Origin: Haloplanus sp. GDY1
GTDB taxonomy: Archaea; Halobacteriota; Halobacteria; Halobacteriales; Haloferacaceae
Direction: 5' to 3'
NCBI RefSeq assembly: GCF_023703775.1
Contig: NZ_CP098514.1
Coordinates: 2,763,998 to 2,827,997 of the forward strand
Length of the DNA: 64,000 nt
Shown here: piece after piece, positions 9,063-18,192 of the stretch
How the letters are laid out: each line of letters starts with the position of its first letter
How positions within the stretch are numbered: position 1 is the first letter of the stretch
The notes under the pieces: generated by a model
What the model was told of the DNA's origin: nothing
Database searches by the model: none
Seen by the model: only the letters and a program-made list of their open reading frames with translations
Made by a program: the position numbers and the translations under genes

Positions 9063-10823
9063 ATGGCTGACTCAGACGAGACGACCGGCGCGATGTCCGA
9101 CGGCCTGCAGGTGGAACTGTTCCACCCCGAGTCGGATCGCGAACCCGGCGACACGAACATCCAGGCGCTCGGCTTCGACATCCACCCGGTGGTGTTCCCG
9201 GTCGCGCTGTTGATCATCGGCGCGTTCATAGCGCTGACGATTCTGGGACCGAGGGTCGGCCTCGACGTCGCGGGCGCCTACACGTGGCTGTTCAACTTCA
9301 TCGGCGAGAACTTCGGCTGGTTCTACCTGCTGGCGGTGAACATCTTCATCGTCGTCCTGCTCTTTTTCGCGTTCAGCAAGTACGGCAAGATCAAGATCGG
9401 TGGCGTCCAGGCCGAGAAGGAGTTCAGCGACTTCTCCTGGATGGCGATGCTGTTCAGCGCCGGCATGGGGATCGGCCTCATGTTCTTCAGCGTCTCCGAA
9501 CCGCTGTACTACTTCCAGAACGTCCCCGGCTTCTTCGGTGCCGAGGCCGGGACGGGTGCCGCGGCGTCCGCGGCGATGGCCCAGACGTTCTTCCACTGGG
9601 GCTTCCACCCGTGGGCCGTCTACGGCCTCGTCGGCCTCGGCCTCGCCTTCTTCTCGTTCAACCGCGGCCTGCCGCTCACCTTCCGCTCCATCTTCTGGCC
9701 GCTCCTCGGCGAGCGGATCTACGGCTGGCCCGGTCACCTCATCGACCTCGTGACGGTGTTCGCGACCCTGTTCGGCCTCGCGACGTCGCTCGGCCTCGGG
9801 GTCGCACAGGTCAACACCGGGCTCTCCTACGTCGGCGGGGACCTCCTCGGACTGGTCTCCATCCCGAACACCCCCCTGGTGCAGGTGCTGCTGATCGCGG
9901 GGATCACCGGCATCGCGACCCTCTCGGTCGCGGCCGGCCTCGACGGCGGCGTCAAGCGCCTGAGCACGATCAACCTCTACCTGATGTTCGCGCTGCTCGG
10001 GTTCCTGTTGATCGCCGGCCCGACGGTGTTCATCCTCGGCACCTGGGTCGAGGGCCTCGGCGTCTACTTCAACAACATCCTCGCGCTCGGCTTCTTCCGT
10101 GGCACCCTCGCCCCGGGCGGCGGGACGGTCACCGCGTGGACCGTCTTCTACTGGGGCTGGTGGATCGCGTGGTCGCCCTTCGTCGGCATGTTCATCGCCC
10201 GCATCTCCAAGGGCCGCACCGTCCGCGAGTTCGTGCTCGGCGTGCTGGTGCTGCCGGCCATGTTCTCGACCATCTGGCTGTCCACGTTCGGCGGCAGCGC
10301 GCTGTTCAACTCGCTCGTGGGGAACGGGGCGGCGCTGGCCACCTACAACGACCTCGGGCAGACGGTCGCCATGTTCGCCATGCTCGAACAGTTCCCCCTC
10401 GGGGCGATTTCGGGCATCCTCGCCACCCTCCTCGTCATCACCTTCTTCGTCACCTCCTCGGACTCCGGGTCGCTTGTCGTCGACCACCTGACCTCCGGCG
10501 GCAAACACGACGTGCCGAAGGTCCAGCGCATCTTCTGGGCGATCACCGAGGGCCTCGTCGCCGCCATCCTGCTGTACGGTGGTGGCCTGACCGCCCTGCA
10601 GACGGCGGCCATCACGACCGGGCTGCCCTTCGCCGTCATTCTCTGTCTGATGTGTTACACCGTCTATCTCGGGCTCAGCAACGAGTACGAGATCCTCGAA
10701 TCCGAGGAGTTCGCCGAGACCATCGAGGAACTCTCGGACCGCGAGAACGTCGACGTGGTGACCTCCGGCGACGAGATGGTGACGGACATCAGGGAGGGCG
10801 ACGACCCGGCGAGTAGCGACTGA
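9063..10823 (+). CDS. BCCT-family transporter, BetP-like (glycine betaine/onium compound importer)
   Basis: The 586-residue protein has about 12 hydrophobic spans. It has the glycine stretch GMGIGLMFF (134-142) that lines the BetP substrate and sodium sites. The aromatic box reads WGWWIAWSPF (364-373), matching the betaine-binding tryptophans of BetP. The C-terminal tail is acidic and hydrophilic, a place where BetP-type carriers are osmo-regulated. Its position directly after the demethylation genes suggests that it supplies their substrate. A role in osmoprotectant uptake is the alternative and is not exclusive. Confidence 0.9.
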   Translation: MADSDETTGAMSDGLQVELFHPESDREPGDTNIQALGFDIHPVVFPVALLIIGAFIALTILGPRVGLDVAGAYTWLFNFIGENFGWFYLLAVNIFIVVLLFFAFSKYGKIKIGGVQAEKEFSDFSWMAMLFSAGMGIGLMFFSVSEPLYYFQNVPGFFGAEAGTGAAASAAMAQTFFHWGFHPWAVYGLVGLGLAFFSFNRGLPLTFRSIFWPLLGERIYGWPGHLIDLVTVFATLFGLATSLGLGVAQVNTGLSYVGGDLLGLVSIPNTPLVQVLLIAGITGIATLSVAAGLDGGVKRLSTINLYLMFALLGFLLIAGPTVFILGTWVEGLGVYFNNILALGFFRGTLAPGGGTVTAWTVFYWGWWIAWSPFVGMFIARISKGRTVREFVLGVLVLPAMFSTIWLSTFGGSALFNSLVGNGAALATYNDLGQTVAMFAMLEQFPLGAISGILATLLVITFFVTSSDSGSLVVDHLTSGGKHDVPKVQRIFWAITEGLVAAILLYGGGLTALQTAAITTGLPFAVILCLMCYTVYLGLSNEYEILESEEFAETIEELSDRENVDVVTSGDEMVTDIREGDDPASSD

Positions 10824-10835
10824 CGGAGCTCCTTT

Positions 10836-11408
10836 TCAGCCTTCGACGCGGGCCTCGACCGACCGCGACGCGTGGATCCACCGTCGTGCCGCACCACCGA
10901 TGCCGACCGCGGCGACCAGCAGCCAGACGCCGAGCGCCGCCGCCGCCGGCAGCGCCAGCCACACCAGGCCGCTGACGCTCGCGCCGACGAGCGGGCCGGT
11001 CCACGCATCCTCGCCGACCACCGTCGCGGCCGTCGTGCCGACGACGACGACGCCGGCGGCGGCGACCACCAGAGCCCCGCCCGTCCCGACGACGGCCGCC
11101 GCCCTGCCGGCGACGGCGCCGAGGCGCCCCGCCTGTCCGAAGGCGTACGCCACCACGAGCCACCCCAGCACCGCCGTCGCCACGCCGTAGATCGGGGATC
11201 GAACCGGCCGTTCCAGCGTGGCGTCGACCGCCCGGTCGAGAGCGTCCGGCCACCGGTATCGGAGCGCCGCGCCGACGGCGAGGACGAGGACGCACGCCGC
11301 CGCCGCGCGCACCGGGGCGGTGGCCGGGACGGGCACGGGGCCGGTCGCTCCCGACTGGAGCGGGGTGACGGCGGCCGCGGTCGACGTGATCGGCGTGGGT
11401 TCGCTCAC
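10836..11408 (-). CDS. alanine/valine-rich multi-span membrane protein, unknown function
   Basis: A GTG start gives 190 residues. After a proline- and threonine-rich N-terminal 30 residues there are about four hydrophobic spans, one of them the very regular AAVVGTGGALVVAAAGVVVV. No enzymatic motif is visible. It converges with the BCCT gene, only 12 bp separating the stops, and diverges from the zinc-ribbon gene. Composition is typical of poorly characterised haloarchaeal membrane proteins. Confidence 0.6.
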   Translation of the reverse strand: MSEPTPITSTAAAVTPLQSGATGPVPVPATAPVRAAAACVLVLAVGAALRYRWPDALDRAVDATLERPVRSPIYGVATAVLGWLVVAYAFGQAGRLGAVAGRAAAVVGTGGALVVAAAGVVVVGTTAATVVGEDAWTGPLVGASVSGLVWLALPAAAALGVWLLVAAVGIGGAARRWIHASRSVEARVEG

Positions 11409-11485
11409 GGCCGACCGTTGGACGGGCCCCGAGGAAAGCCTGTCCCCGACGAGCCATTTATGCCGCTCGCCGCCCCAGATTGCCC

Positions 11486-11938
11486 GTGGTGGCCGGCGAT
11501 CCCCGCGGCCTCGCGGCGGCGCTCGGTTCGGCCGGGAGTCGGCTGATCGCGTCGCTCCGGTGGCTCCTCGCGCGGTTGCTCGCGCCGCTCCGAACCGGCG
11601 ACGGCCCCAACAAGTTCCGGCTGTCGAGCGTCGAGACGCACACGACGACCATCGACGGCGACACCGGCTGGCCGTACCGACCGCCCGCGACGCTCCGGTG
11701 TCCGGAGTGTGGGTCCGGGATCCTGCAACCCGACTCGCGCGAGGACATCGACTGTCCGACCTGTTCGGTGACGCTCCCGCCCGAGCGGTTCACCGACCTC
11801 GAACTCCTCGCGCTGACCTGTCCGATCTGTCGGACCCGGATGCAACACGGCCGGCGCCACCCGGAGACCTTCGAGGTCCCGGAGTGGGCCACCTGTCACA
11901 ACTGCCAGTACCACTGGGAGTTCAAGCACTTCTACTGA
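11486..11938 (+). CDS. zinc-ribbon protein with four CxxC knuckles, unknown function
   Basis: About 150 residues from a GTG at 11486; a TTG six bases earlier is also in frame. The TATA-like element CATTTATG (11455-11462) predicts transcription at about 11484, favouring a leaderless GTG start. The first 60 residues include a hydrophobic stretch rich in Ala, Leu and Arg. The second half holds CPECG, CPTC, CPIC and CHNC, enough for two zinc ribbons. The last residues are aromatic (WEFKHFY). No partner is obvious from the neighbours. Confidence 0.65.
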   Translation: MVAGDPRGLAAALGSAGSRLIASLRWLLARLLAPLRTGDGPNKFRLSSVETHTTTIDGDTGWPYRPPATLRCPECGSGILQPDSREDIDCPTCSVTLPPERFTDLELLALTCPICRTRMQHGRRHPETFEVPEWATCHNCQYHWEFKHFY

Positions 11939-11997
11939 CCGCCCGGCACGTACGGGTGGGAGCTTTTCACCCTCCGGCGCGTGGGACGACACGTCCC

Positions 11998-12165
11998 ATG
12001 CCCGACGCCGTCCCGACGATCCTGGCGCTGGCGACGGTCGCGGCCTTCGCGATGGCGCTGTGGCTGCTGGCCGCGGATCGGCTCAGCCTCGCCGGGCTCA
12101 CGTTCCTGAGCGCGAGCATCCTCATCTACCTCCGCGAGCGGTGGCTCGCCAGGGAGTCCGCGTAG
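11998..12165 (+). CDS. small two-span membrane protein (55 aa)
   Basis: An ATG at 11998 opens a 55-residue frame with two hydrophobic segments (residues about 6-25 and 28-44) and a basic end, RERWLARES. The preceding TTTTC tract may end the zinc-ribbon transcript. Codon use follows the neighbours, and small membrane proteins of this type recur in haloarchaea. Function unknown. Confidence 0.5.
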   Translation: MPDAVPTILALATVAAFAMALWLLAADRLSLAGLTFLSASILIYLRERWLARESA

Positions 12166-12183
12166 GCCCTCCGTCGCGGCCGG

Positions 12184-12624
12184 TCAGTCGTTCATCCGCT
12201 CGCGCACCGTCACGACCGGCGTTTCGGCGGTCCGGACGACCTTCTCGGCCGTGCTGCCGAGCAGCGCCCCCAGCTTCCCCCGGTACGCGCTCCCGAGGAC
12301 GATGGCGTCGATGTCTTCGGACTTCGCGTAGTCGACGATCTCCTCGCCGGGCGACCCGCTCCGGAGCACGCTGACACACTCGAGGCCGCGCTCGCCCGCC
12401 ATCTCGCACAGCTCTCCGGTCACCTCCTCGCCGTACTCGCGGTAGCGATCCCGCATCTCGTCCTCGTCGTCCCGCAGGTACACCGTCCGTGGCGCACCCG
12501 GGAGGTCGATGACGTACAGCGCGTGGACCGTCGCCCCACACGTGGCCGCGAGGTCGATGCCGTGTTCGGCGCCTTTCCGTGCCTCGTCGCTTCCGTCGAA
12601 CGGAATCAGAATCGTCTCGTACAT
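12184..12624 (-). CDS. universal stress protein (UspA family)
   Basis: The 146-residue protein begins MYETILIPFDGSDEA, the classic first strand and ATP-contacting Asp of the Usp fold. It ends with GSAYRGKLGALLGSTAE, matching the G-x2-G-x9-G-(S/T) nucleotide motif. Such proteins are soluble dimers that bind ATP and often accompany transporters in haloarchaea. It lies just downstream of the K+ channel gene on the same strand, 59 nt apart, suggesting shared control of ion or osmotic stress. Confidence 0.88.
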   Translation of the reverse strand: MYETILIPFDGSDEARKGAEHGIDLAATCGATVHALYVIDLPGAPRTVYLRDDEDEMRDRYREYGEEVTGELCEMAGERGLECVSVLRSGSPGEEIVDYAKSEDIDAIVLGSAYRGKLGALLGSTAEKVVRTAETPVVTVRERMND

Positions 12625-12683
12625 GCTACGTCCCTTACCGGTCGTTCTCCTGATGGGAGCAAATAACTTGGGGGCGGCGACGG

Positions 12684-13922
12684 CTACTCGCTCCCGCTCC
12701 CGTCGTCGAAGAGGTCGGTGAGAGCGCCGCCGTTCTCGTCGCCCAGAACCGCCCGCCCGAGGAGTCGGCCGCCGATGACGGCCGGACTGACCACCGCGTC
12801 GGCGCCGACGGCTTCGAGTTTGTCGACGTGTCGCTGGTCGGTCGCCGCGGCGACGATTCGTACGTCGGGGTTGGCCTGCCGCGCCGCGACGACGGCCAGG
12901 GCGTCGCGGGCGTCGTCGTCGGTGGCGACGACCACGCCCCTGGCGGCGTCGATGCGGGCGTCGAGCAGCGGCCCCTCGTCCGTCGGATCGGCGGTCAGGA
13001 CGTTCACCTCCCGGTCGTCGAGCGCGTTCGTCCCCTCGGACTCGGGCGCCACGACGACCACGTCCGCCGTCGCTTCGAGTTCGTCGAGGAGCGGTTCCGT
13101 CAGTTCGCCGTGGCCCAGGACCAGCACGTGGTCCTCGAGCAGTGTGAGTTCGGAGGCGGTCATGGTTCCGAAGGCCTTGGAGATCCGCGATTCGAGGGCC
13201 GGGACGAGCAGCGACCCCGTGGCGACGGTGAACGCGCCCGTCCCGAGGACGATCACCGAGAGCGTGAACAGCTTCGTCACCTGCGTCGTCGGCGTCGCGT
13301 CGCCGTACCCCACGGTCGTCCCGGTGACGATGATGTAGTAGAAGGCGTCGGTCAGGCTCTCGACGCCGGTGAAGTCCTCGCGCATCGCGTAGGTGCCGAC
13401 GGTGCCGTACACCTGCACCGCAACGAAGGAGAGGAGCGCGGTGGCCTGAAACGGCGTCAGATCGAGCGGGCGGTCGAAGCCGCTCCGGTTCGTGACCACC
13501 AGCGGTAGGCCGACGGCGCCGGCGACCAACAGCAACAGGTCGGTGGCGTCGCCCGTCACCAGCGGGGCGGCGAGGAGCGCCGGAAACAGGGCGAGCGCCC
13601 CGTACCACGCGAGGCGATAGCCCGCCCGCAACCCCGCGGCGACGACGACGAGCAGGAACGCCCCGAGGATGCTCGCGAGGGGGACCACCGCCGTCGCTCC
13701 AGCCGGGAGGAGTCCGGCCAGCGGACCCGCGGGGACGAACGATCCCTGACTGAGGTGGGAGAGACCGGCGACGAAGGCGAGGACGGCGGCCGCGCCCGTC
13801 ACCCACACCGCGGTCCGCACGCCGGAGAACGTCCGCCAGTAGACCAGCGGCACTCGATCCGGCCGGTGGAACAGCTCGTCGAGGGCCGTCTCGCTCGGCT
13901 GATCGGGCGTGTCGGTCGCCAC
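12684..13922 (-). CDS. potassium channel with N-terminal membrane domain and RCK (TrkA-N) domain
   Basis: 412 residues. The N-terminal half has about five hydrophobic spans, then an outer helix (158-176), a pore with selectivity filter TVGYGD (203-208) and an inner helix (220-242). The cytoplasmic half is an RCK/TrkA-N fold starting DHVLVLGHGELTEP, with GHGELT (270-275) as its nucleotide-binding turn. The extra N-terminal spans resemble 6-TM rather than 2-TM channels. A TATA element 20-30 nt before the ATG indicates a leaderless transcript, divergent from the second BCCT carrier. Confidence 0.88.
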   Translation of the reverse strand: MATDTPDQPSETALDELFHRPDRVPLVYWRTFSGVRTAVWVTGAAAVLAFVAGLSHLSQGSFVPAGPLAGLLPAGATAVVPLASILGAFLLVVVAAGLRAGYRLAWYGALALFPALLAAPLVTGDATDLLLLVAGAVGLPLVVTNRSGFDRPLDLTPFQATALLSFVAVQVYGTVGTYAMREDFTGVESLTDAFYYIIVTGTTVGYGDATPTTQVTKLFTLSVIVLGTGAFTVATGSLLVPALESRISKAFGTMTASELTLLEDHVLVLGHGELTEPLLDELEATADVVVVAPESEGTNALDDREVNVLTADPTDEGPLLDARIDAARGVVVATDDDARDALAVVAARQANPDVRIVAAATDQRHVDKLEAVGADAVVSPAVIGGRLLGRAVLGDENGGALTDLFDDGSGSE

Positions 13923-13942
13923 GCCTCACGTTCGTGACCCCG

Positions 13943-13951
13943 AGATAAAAA
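13943..13951 (-). promoter_or_regulatory. TATA element of the K+ channel gene
   Basis: The minus strand reads TTTTTATCTC about 25 nt before the ATG at 13922, the spacing expected for a leaderless archaeal transcript. Confidence 0.55.
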
Positions 13952-13969
13952 GTGTGAGTCGACGACACA

Positions 13970-13977
13970 CCTATACC
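13970..13977 (+). promoter_or_regulatory. TATA element of the second BCCT gene
   Basis: CCTATACC lies about 27 nt before the ATG at 14001, again consistent with a leaderless transcript. It shares a 78-bp divergent region with the channel promoter. Confidence 0.5.
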
Positions 13978-14000
13978 CTCGGCCGCCGACAGGTCGTGAT

Positions 14001-15878
14001 ATGGCGACCCACGGCGCGACCGGCGTCGAGCGACTCGTTCGCGCGGCGCTGCTCCCCGTGTGTGCCGCCTCCGGTATCGTCGTCGTCTCGGGCTTTTTCT
14101 TCCCGTGGATCGTCGGCTCCGTCGTGACCGGCCGGGGGTGGCTCGTCGTCGCCCTCCTCTTTTTCGGCTCCGGGCTGGCCTACCTCGCGCTCCTCCCCCT
14201 CGACGCACTGGCGGGCGACGAGGACGCCCGTCCCGGCGCGCCCTACCTCCTCCGTGTCCGGCACGTCTCCCCGCGGGACTGGGCGAGCGGCTTCCTCGCG
14301 CGCCAGGATCCGATCACGTTCGGCGTGCCGGTCCTCGTCCTCGCGGCCTTCTTCGCCGCCCGACTCCTCGCGCCCGGTGCGACGACTGCCGCCGTGGCCG
14401 TCGTCGACGGCGTGCTCTTCGACGACTTCGCCCCGCTTTTCCTCGGGGCGATGTTTCTGGCCGTCCTCTACGCCCTGTTCCTGCTCGTCGGGCCGTGGGG
14501 GGCGATCAAACTCGGCGGCCCGGACGCGGAGCCGACCTACACCTACCCGACGTACTTCGCGATGGTGTTCACCGCGGGCATCGCCGCCGGCGTCGTCTTC
14601 TGGGGCCCCGCCGAGTCGCTCTTTCACTACGGCTCGCCGCCGCCCGGGACCGGCGTCGCGCCCCGATCGGACGCGGCCGTGGTCGTCGCTCTGAGCTACG
14701 CCCTCTTTCACTGGGGGGTCTCCGCCTGGAGCGCCTACCTCGTCGTCGGTCTCCCGATCGCCTACTTCACGTACCGGCACGGCGCGCCGCTCCGCGTCTC
14801 GACGATTCTGACGCCCTTCCTCGGCGTCGAGGGCCTCGACGGCTACGCGGCGAAACTCGTGGACGTGCTCGCGGTCTTTGCCACCATCGGCGGCGTCGCC
14901 ACCTCCGTCGCCATCGTCGGCCGGCAGTTCCTCGCCGGCGTGGCGTTCCAGTGGGGCGTGAGCTTCGGCGGCGTCGGCGCCCTCCTCTTCGTCGCCGGCC
15001 TCGTCGTCATCTACAGCATCTCCGCGGAGAGCGGCGTCCAGCGGGGGATTCGACGCATCGCCGGCGTCAACCTCCTCCTCTTTGCCCTCCTCTCGATGCT
15101 CCTCGTCGCCGTCGGCCCTCGCGGCTTCGTCCTCGACGCCGGGGTCGACGCCGTCGGCCGATACGCGACCGAGTTCGTCGCGATGAGCCTCTCACCCGGC
15201 GGCGACTGGGCCGCCGACTGGACGGTCTGGAACTGGTCGTGGTGGTTCTCTTGGGCGCCCTTCGCCGGCCTCTTCCTCGCGGCGCTCTCGAAGGGGCGCC
15301 GGGTGCGGACCGTCGTGTTCACGGGCGTGGTCGCCACGTCGGCGGCCTCCGTCTGCTGGCACCTCCTGCTCGGCGGGACGGCGCTCTCGCTCCAGCACTC
15401 GGGCCGGGTGGACGCCCTCGCCGCCGTCGCCGCCGGCGGCGGCTCCGAGGCCGTCGCGGGCTTTCCCGTCTTCGCCGCCCTCCCGCTCAGCCGACTGCTG
15501 ATGTTCCTGTTTCTCGCGCTCATCGTCGTCTTCATCGTCACCTCCGCCGACACGTCGACGCTCGTCGTCTCCATCCTGGCGACCGAGCGGGGCCACGCCC
15601 CCACCACCGGCAGCATCGTCTTCTGGGGCGTGCTCCAGGGCCTCGTCGCCGTCGCCGTCCTCCTCGTCGGCGGCGGCGAGTCGCTACAGACCGCGGCGGT
15701 GGCGACGGGCGGTCCCTTCGCCGTCCTCTCGCTCGTCTCGCTGTACGGCCTCACGCGGACCTTCCGCCGACACGAGCGCGGGCATCCGACCGTCCTCGAT
15801 CGGGCGGCCGTCGTCCTCGCGGCCACGCCGCTCGGTCGGTTCGTCCCCTCCGACGACGGCGATCACCGGGAGCGATAG
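14001..15878 (+). CDS. BCCT-family transporter, divergent from the BetP type
   Basis: 625 residues with about 12-13 spans. The aromatic box WNWSWWFSWAPF is present. The region that is GMGIGLMFF in the other BCCT protein reads GIAAGVVFWGPAESL here, so the glycine-rich substrate and sodium stretch is changed and the substrate is probably different. It also has an extra N-terminal extension with two to three spans. Its neighbours are a K+ channel and a Usp protein, not catabolic genes, which suggests a role in osmotic balance rather than nutrition. The 3' end overlaps the convergent small membrane protein gene by 16 nt. Confidence 0.85.
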   Translation: MATHGATGVERLVRAALLPVCAASGIVVVSGFFFPWIVGSVVTGRGWLVVALLFFGSGLAYLALLPLDALAGDEDARPGAPYLLRVRHVSPRDWASGFLARQDPITFGVPVLVLAAFFAARLLAPGATTAAVAVVDGVLFDDFAPLFLGAMFLAVLYALFLLVGPWGAIKLGGPDAEPTYTYPTYFAMVFTAGIAAGVVFWGPAESLFHYGSPPPGTGVAPRSDAAVVVALSYALFHWGVSAWSAYLVVGLPIAYFTYRHGAPLRVSTILTPFLGVEGLDGYAAKLVDVLAVFATIGGVATSVAIVGRQFLAGVAFQWGVSFGGVGALLFVAGLVVIYSISAESGVQRGIRRIAGVNLLLFALLSMLLVAVGPRGFVLDAGVDAVGRYATEFVAMSLSPGGDWAADWTVWNWSWWFSWAPFAGLFLAALSKGRRVRTVVFTGVVATSAASVCWHLLLGGTALSLQHSGRVDALAAVAAGGGSEAVAGFPVFAALPLSRLLMFLFLALIVVFIVTSADTSTLVVSILATERGHAPTTGSIVFWGVLQGLVAVAVLLVGGGESLQTAAVATGGPFAVLSLVSLYGLTRTFRRHERGHPTVLDRAAVVLAATPLGRFVPSDDGDHRER

Positions 15879-16123
15879 ACCGGCCGGAGGTCCGTGGGGT
15901 CCCTGTCGTAGCCGAGCCACACGCTCAGCACCGACGCCACCACCAGGAGGTAGACGGGAAAGAGGGCGATCGTGACGTACACCGCCGCTGCCGGCGCGAG
16001 CGCACCGCTCCGGTAGAGCCAGGCGAGGACCGAGAGGCCGGCGACGGCGGCCACGAGCACGCCGAACCTGAAGGCACTCCGGGCGGCCGGTCCGGGTTCG
16101 GGGGAGGGGTCCACTGTCGTCAT
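15863..16123 (-). CDS. small two-span membrane protein, unknown function (86 aa)
   Basis: The preferred ATG at 16123 follows an ACTTATGG TATA-like element at about 16150, supporting a leaderless start; an upstream in-frame start would add 20 residues. Two hydrophobic helices span about residues 20-37 and 43-65, followed by a charged tail. Its 3' end overlaps the BCCT gene on the other strand by 16 nt. No family is recognised. Confidence 0.5.
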   Translation of the reverse strand: MTTVDPSPEPGPAARSAFRFGVLVAAVAGLSVLAWLYRSGALAPAAAVYVTIALFPVYLLVVASVLSVWLGYDRDPTDLRPVYRSR

Positions 16124-16195
16124 CGACGCCCGAGCTACGGCCTCGCGACCCATAAGTTGGAGGATCGATCCCGCCCCTGACACTGCGACACAGCC

Positions 16196-18127
16196 TCACT
16201 GACTGGCGATTTCCGGCGTCCGCGGGCTGACGGTGTCGAACGCCGTCCGGAGGCGCTCGGCCTCCTCCGGGAGCGCCGCCGCCACGACGTAGCGGGCGTG
16301 GTCGTCGAACACGGAGAGGATCCCGCGGATGCGCTCGGCGTCCAGCATCTCGATGGCGTCGACGACGACGACGGGCACTACGTCGGCCACGTCGTGGACC
16401 AGATATCCCGCCAGCGCGATGACCAGGCCGACCACCTCGCGCTCGCTCTTGCTGAGGGTGTCGACCGACGCGCGGTAGACGGTGCCGTCGTCCGTGGTCC
16501 GCACCACCTGCAGGTCGAACGTCGTCCCCTCGTCCGTCTCCCGGCGGTCGATCCAGACCCGCTCGATCTCGCGGTAGTCCAGCCGATCCAGGGTGCGGGA
16601 CAGGCACTCGTTGACCGTCTCGACGGCCTCGCGCTCGATCCGGTCGACCCGCCCGCGGCGCTCAGCGAGGCGGTCGTTCACCGCCGCACGCTCCTCGCGG
16701 AGCGACTCGACCTCCGCCCGGGCGTCCTCCGCGGCCTCGACGTCGTCCTCGACCGCCGCGATGTCGCGCTCGAGTCGGCCGCGCTCGTACTCCAGGTCGC
16801 TCACCTCGCGGTGGCGCTCGAGCAGGTCGTCGTCCGCGTCGGCCTCGGCGAGGTCCGCCTCCAGGTCGCGGATGCGCTCCTCGGCCGCCTCGATGCGGTC
16901 CTCGAGCTCCGACAGCGCGCGTTCGCGCTCCTCGATCTCCCCCTCGAGTTCGCGCCGGCGCGTCTCGAGGTCCGCGCGCTCGTCGAGACGCTCCTCGAGG
17001 TCCGCGCGCTCGTCGAGACGCTCCTCGATTCGCGCCTCGACGACCGTTCGCTCCTCGCGTTTCGTCTCCAGGATCGCCTCGACGGCCTCGATCTGCTCGC
17101 CGATCTCGCTCCGCTCGACCGACTGGCCGCAGGTCCAGCAGGTGATCGTCTCCGACGCCGGATCGAGGCGGTCGACCACGTCTCCCGCCTCGAACCCCTC
17201 CGGCAGTCGATCGTCCGCGAGGAACGCCCGGTTCAGCTCGACGACGGGCCGCAGGGCGTCGATCGTCTCGTCGAGGCGTCCCTTCCGCTCCCGGAGCGTC
17301 GTCAGTTCCTCCTCGACGGCGTCGAGCCGCGACCGGACGCTCTCCCCGTCGACGTCCGCCGCGAGCGCGGACAGGTCCGCCTCGACGGCGTCGAGGTCGT
17401 CCCGCAGGGAGTCGATGGCCCGTCGCTTGGTGTCCCGTCGGTCGCGGAGTCGCTCGCGCTCCGAGCGGGCGTCTTCGAGGGACTCGAGGAGGTCACGGGT
17501 CGCCTCGGCGGCCGCCCGGCGGTCCGCCCCGTCGAGCGCCGCCCGCTTCTCGTCGAGTCGCTCCGCCACCTCGTCGAGCTCCTCCCGCAGTCGCCGCGCG
17601 CGAACCTCCAGTTCCGGCAGGGCGTCGGCCCGCTCCTCCAGGTCGTCGATCCGCTCGTCGAGGTCCGCCCGTCGGTCGAGCAGTCGCTCGATTTCGGCGT
17701 CGATCCTCTCGGTGTCGACCGGCCGCATGAGCAGGTCGTGCAGCCCCGTCCCGTCGACGACGGCCCGCCGGATCGGGTTGTCCTCGTCGAGGCGGACGAA
17801 GAGGTCGACGAGCGTCGACCGCTCGGTGTACGGCCGTGCGTCGGTGACGACGGTCTCTCCGCCCTCGCGCGCGAGTTCGACGCCGTACCGCTCGCCGTCG
17901 AGGGCGAGCGTGACCGAACCGGTCTCGGCGCCGCCCCGGAGCGGCGGGTGGGAGCCGCCGAGGGCGGCACCCAGGCTCCCGAGCAGCGAGGACTTGTTCG
18001 ACGCGTTCTCCCCCGCGACGACGGTGATGCCGGGATCGAAGGTCACCTCGGCCCGCTCGATGCCGCCGACGTTCCTGACGCTAACCGTCAGCCCGTCCGC
18101 GCCGTCGGTCGAGTCGTCGGCTGTCAT
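16196..18127 (-). CDS. archaea-specific SMC-related coiled-coil ATPase, partner gene of rdfA
   Basis: 643 residues: an N-terminal nucleotide-binding head, long coiled coils (about 130-310 and 345-520) broken by a single CxxC (C330, C333) in the middle, and a C-terminal head half with a Walker B-like VVVVDAIEM. The Walker A is the unusual GENASNKSS (39-47), with Asn before the Lys instead of Gly. The single CxxC at mid-coil recalls a zinc hook. The rdfA-type gene lies 65 bp upstream on the same strand, a pairing typical of haloarchaea. A role in cell-shape control or chromosome organisation is inferred from that neighbour. Confidence 0.75.
   Translation of the reverse strand: MTADDSTDGADGLTVSVRNVGGIERAEVTFDPGITVVAGENASNKSSLLGSLGAALGGSHPPLRGGAETGSVTLALDGERYGVELAREGGETVVTDARPYTERSTLVDLFVRLDEDNPIRRAVVDGTGLHDLLMRPVDTERIDAEIERLLDRRADLDERIDDLEERADALPELEVRARRLREELDEVAERLDEKRAALDGADRRAAAEATRDLLESLEDARSERERLRDRRDTKRRAIDSLRDDLDAVEADLSALAADVDGESVRSRLDAVEEELTTLRERKGRLDETIDALRPVVELNRAFLADDRLPEGFEAGDVVDRLDPASETITCWTCGQSVERSEIGEQIEAVEAILETKREERTVVEARIEERLDERADLEERLDERADLETRRRELEGEIEERERALSELEDRIEAAEERIRDLEADLAEADADDDLLERHREVSDLEYERGRLERDIAAVEDDVEAAEDARAEVESLREERAAVNDRLAERRGRVDRIEREAVETVNECLSRTLDRLDYREIERVWIDRRETDEGTTFDLQVVRTTDDGTVYRASVDTLSKSEREVVGLVIALAGYLVHDVADVVPVVVVDAIEMLDAERIRGILSVFDDHARYVVAAALPEEAERLRTAFDTVSPRTPEIASQ
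16964..17023. repeat. 30-bp exact tandem duplication inside the SMC-related gene
   Basis: Two identical 30-bp units encode the same ten residues twice (ERLDERADLE), in phase with the coiled coil. The duplication keeps the frame and adds a little under three heptads to one arm. Confidence 0.8.
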
Positions 18128-18192
18128 CGTGAGTCGTGTCCGACCGCCCCGTGATCGGACGAACGTACCCGTCGTACGTCCGGGCGAACCTA

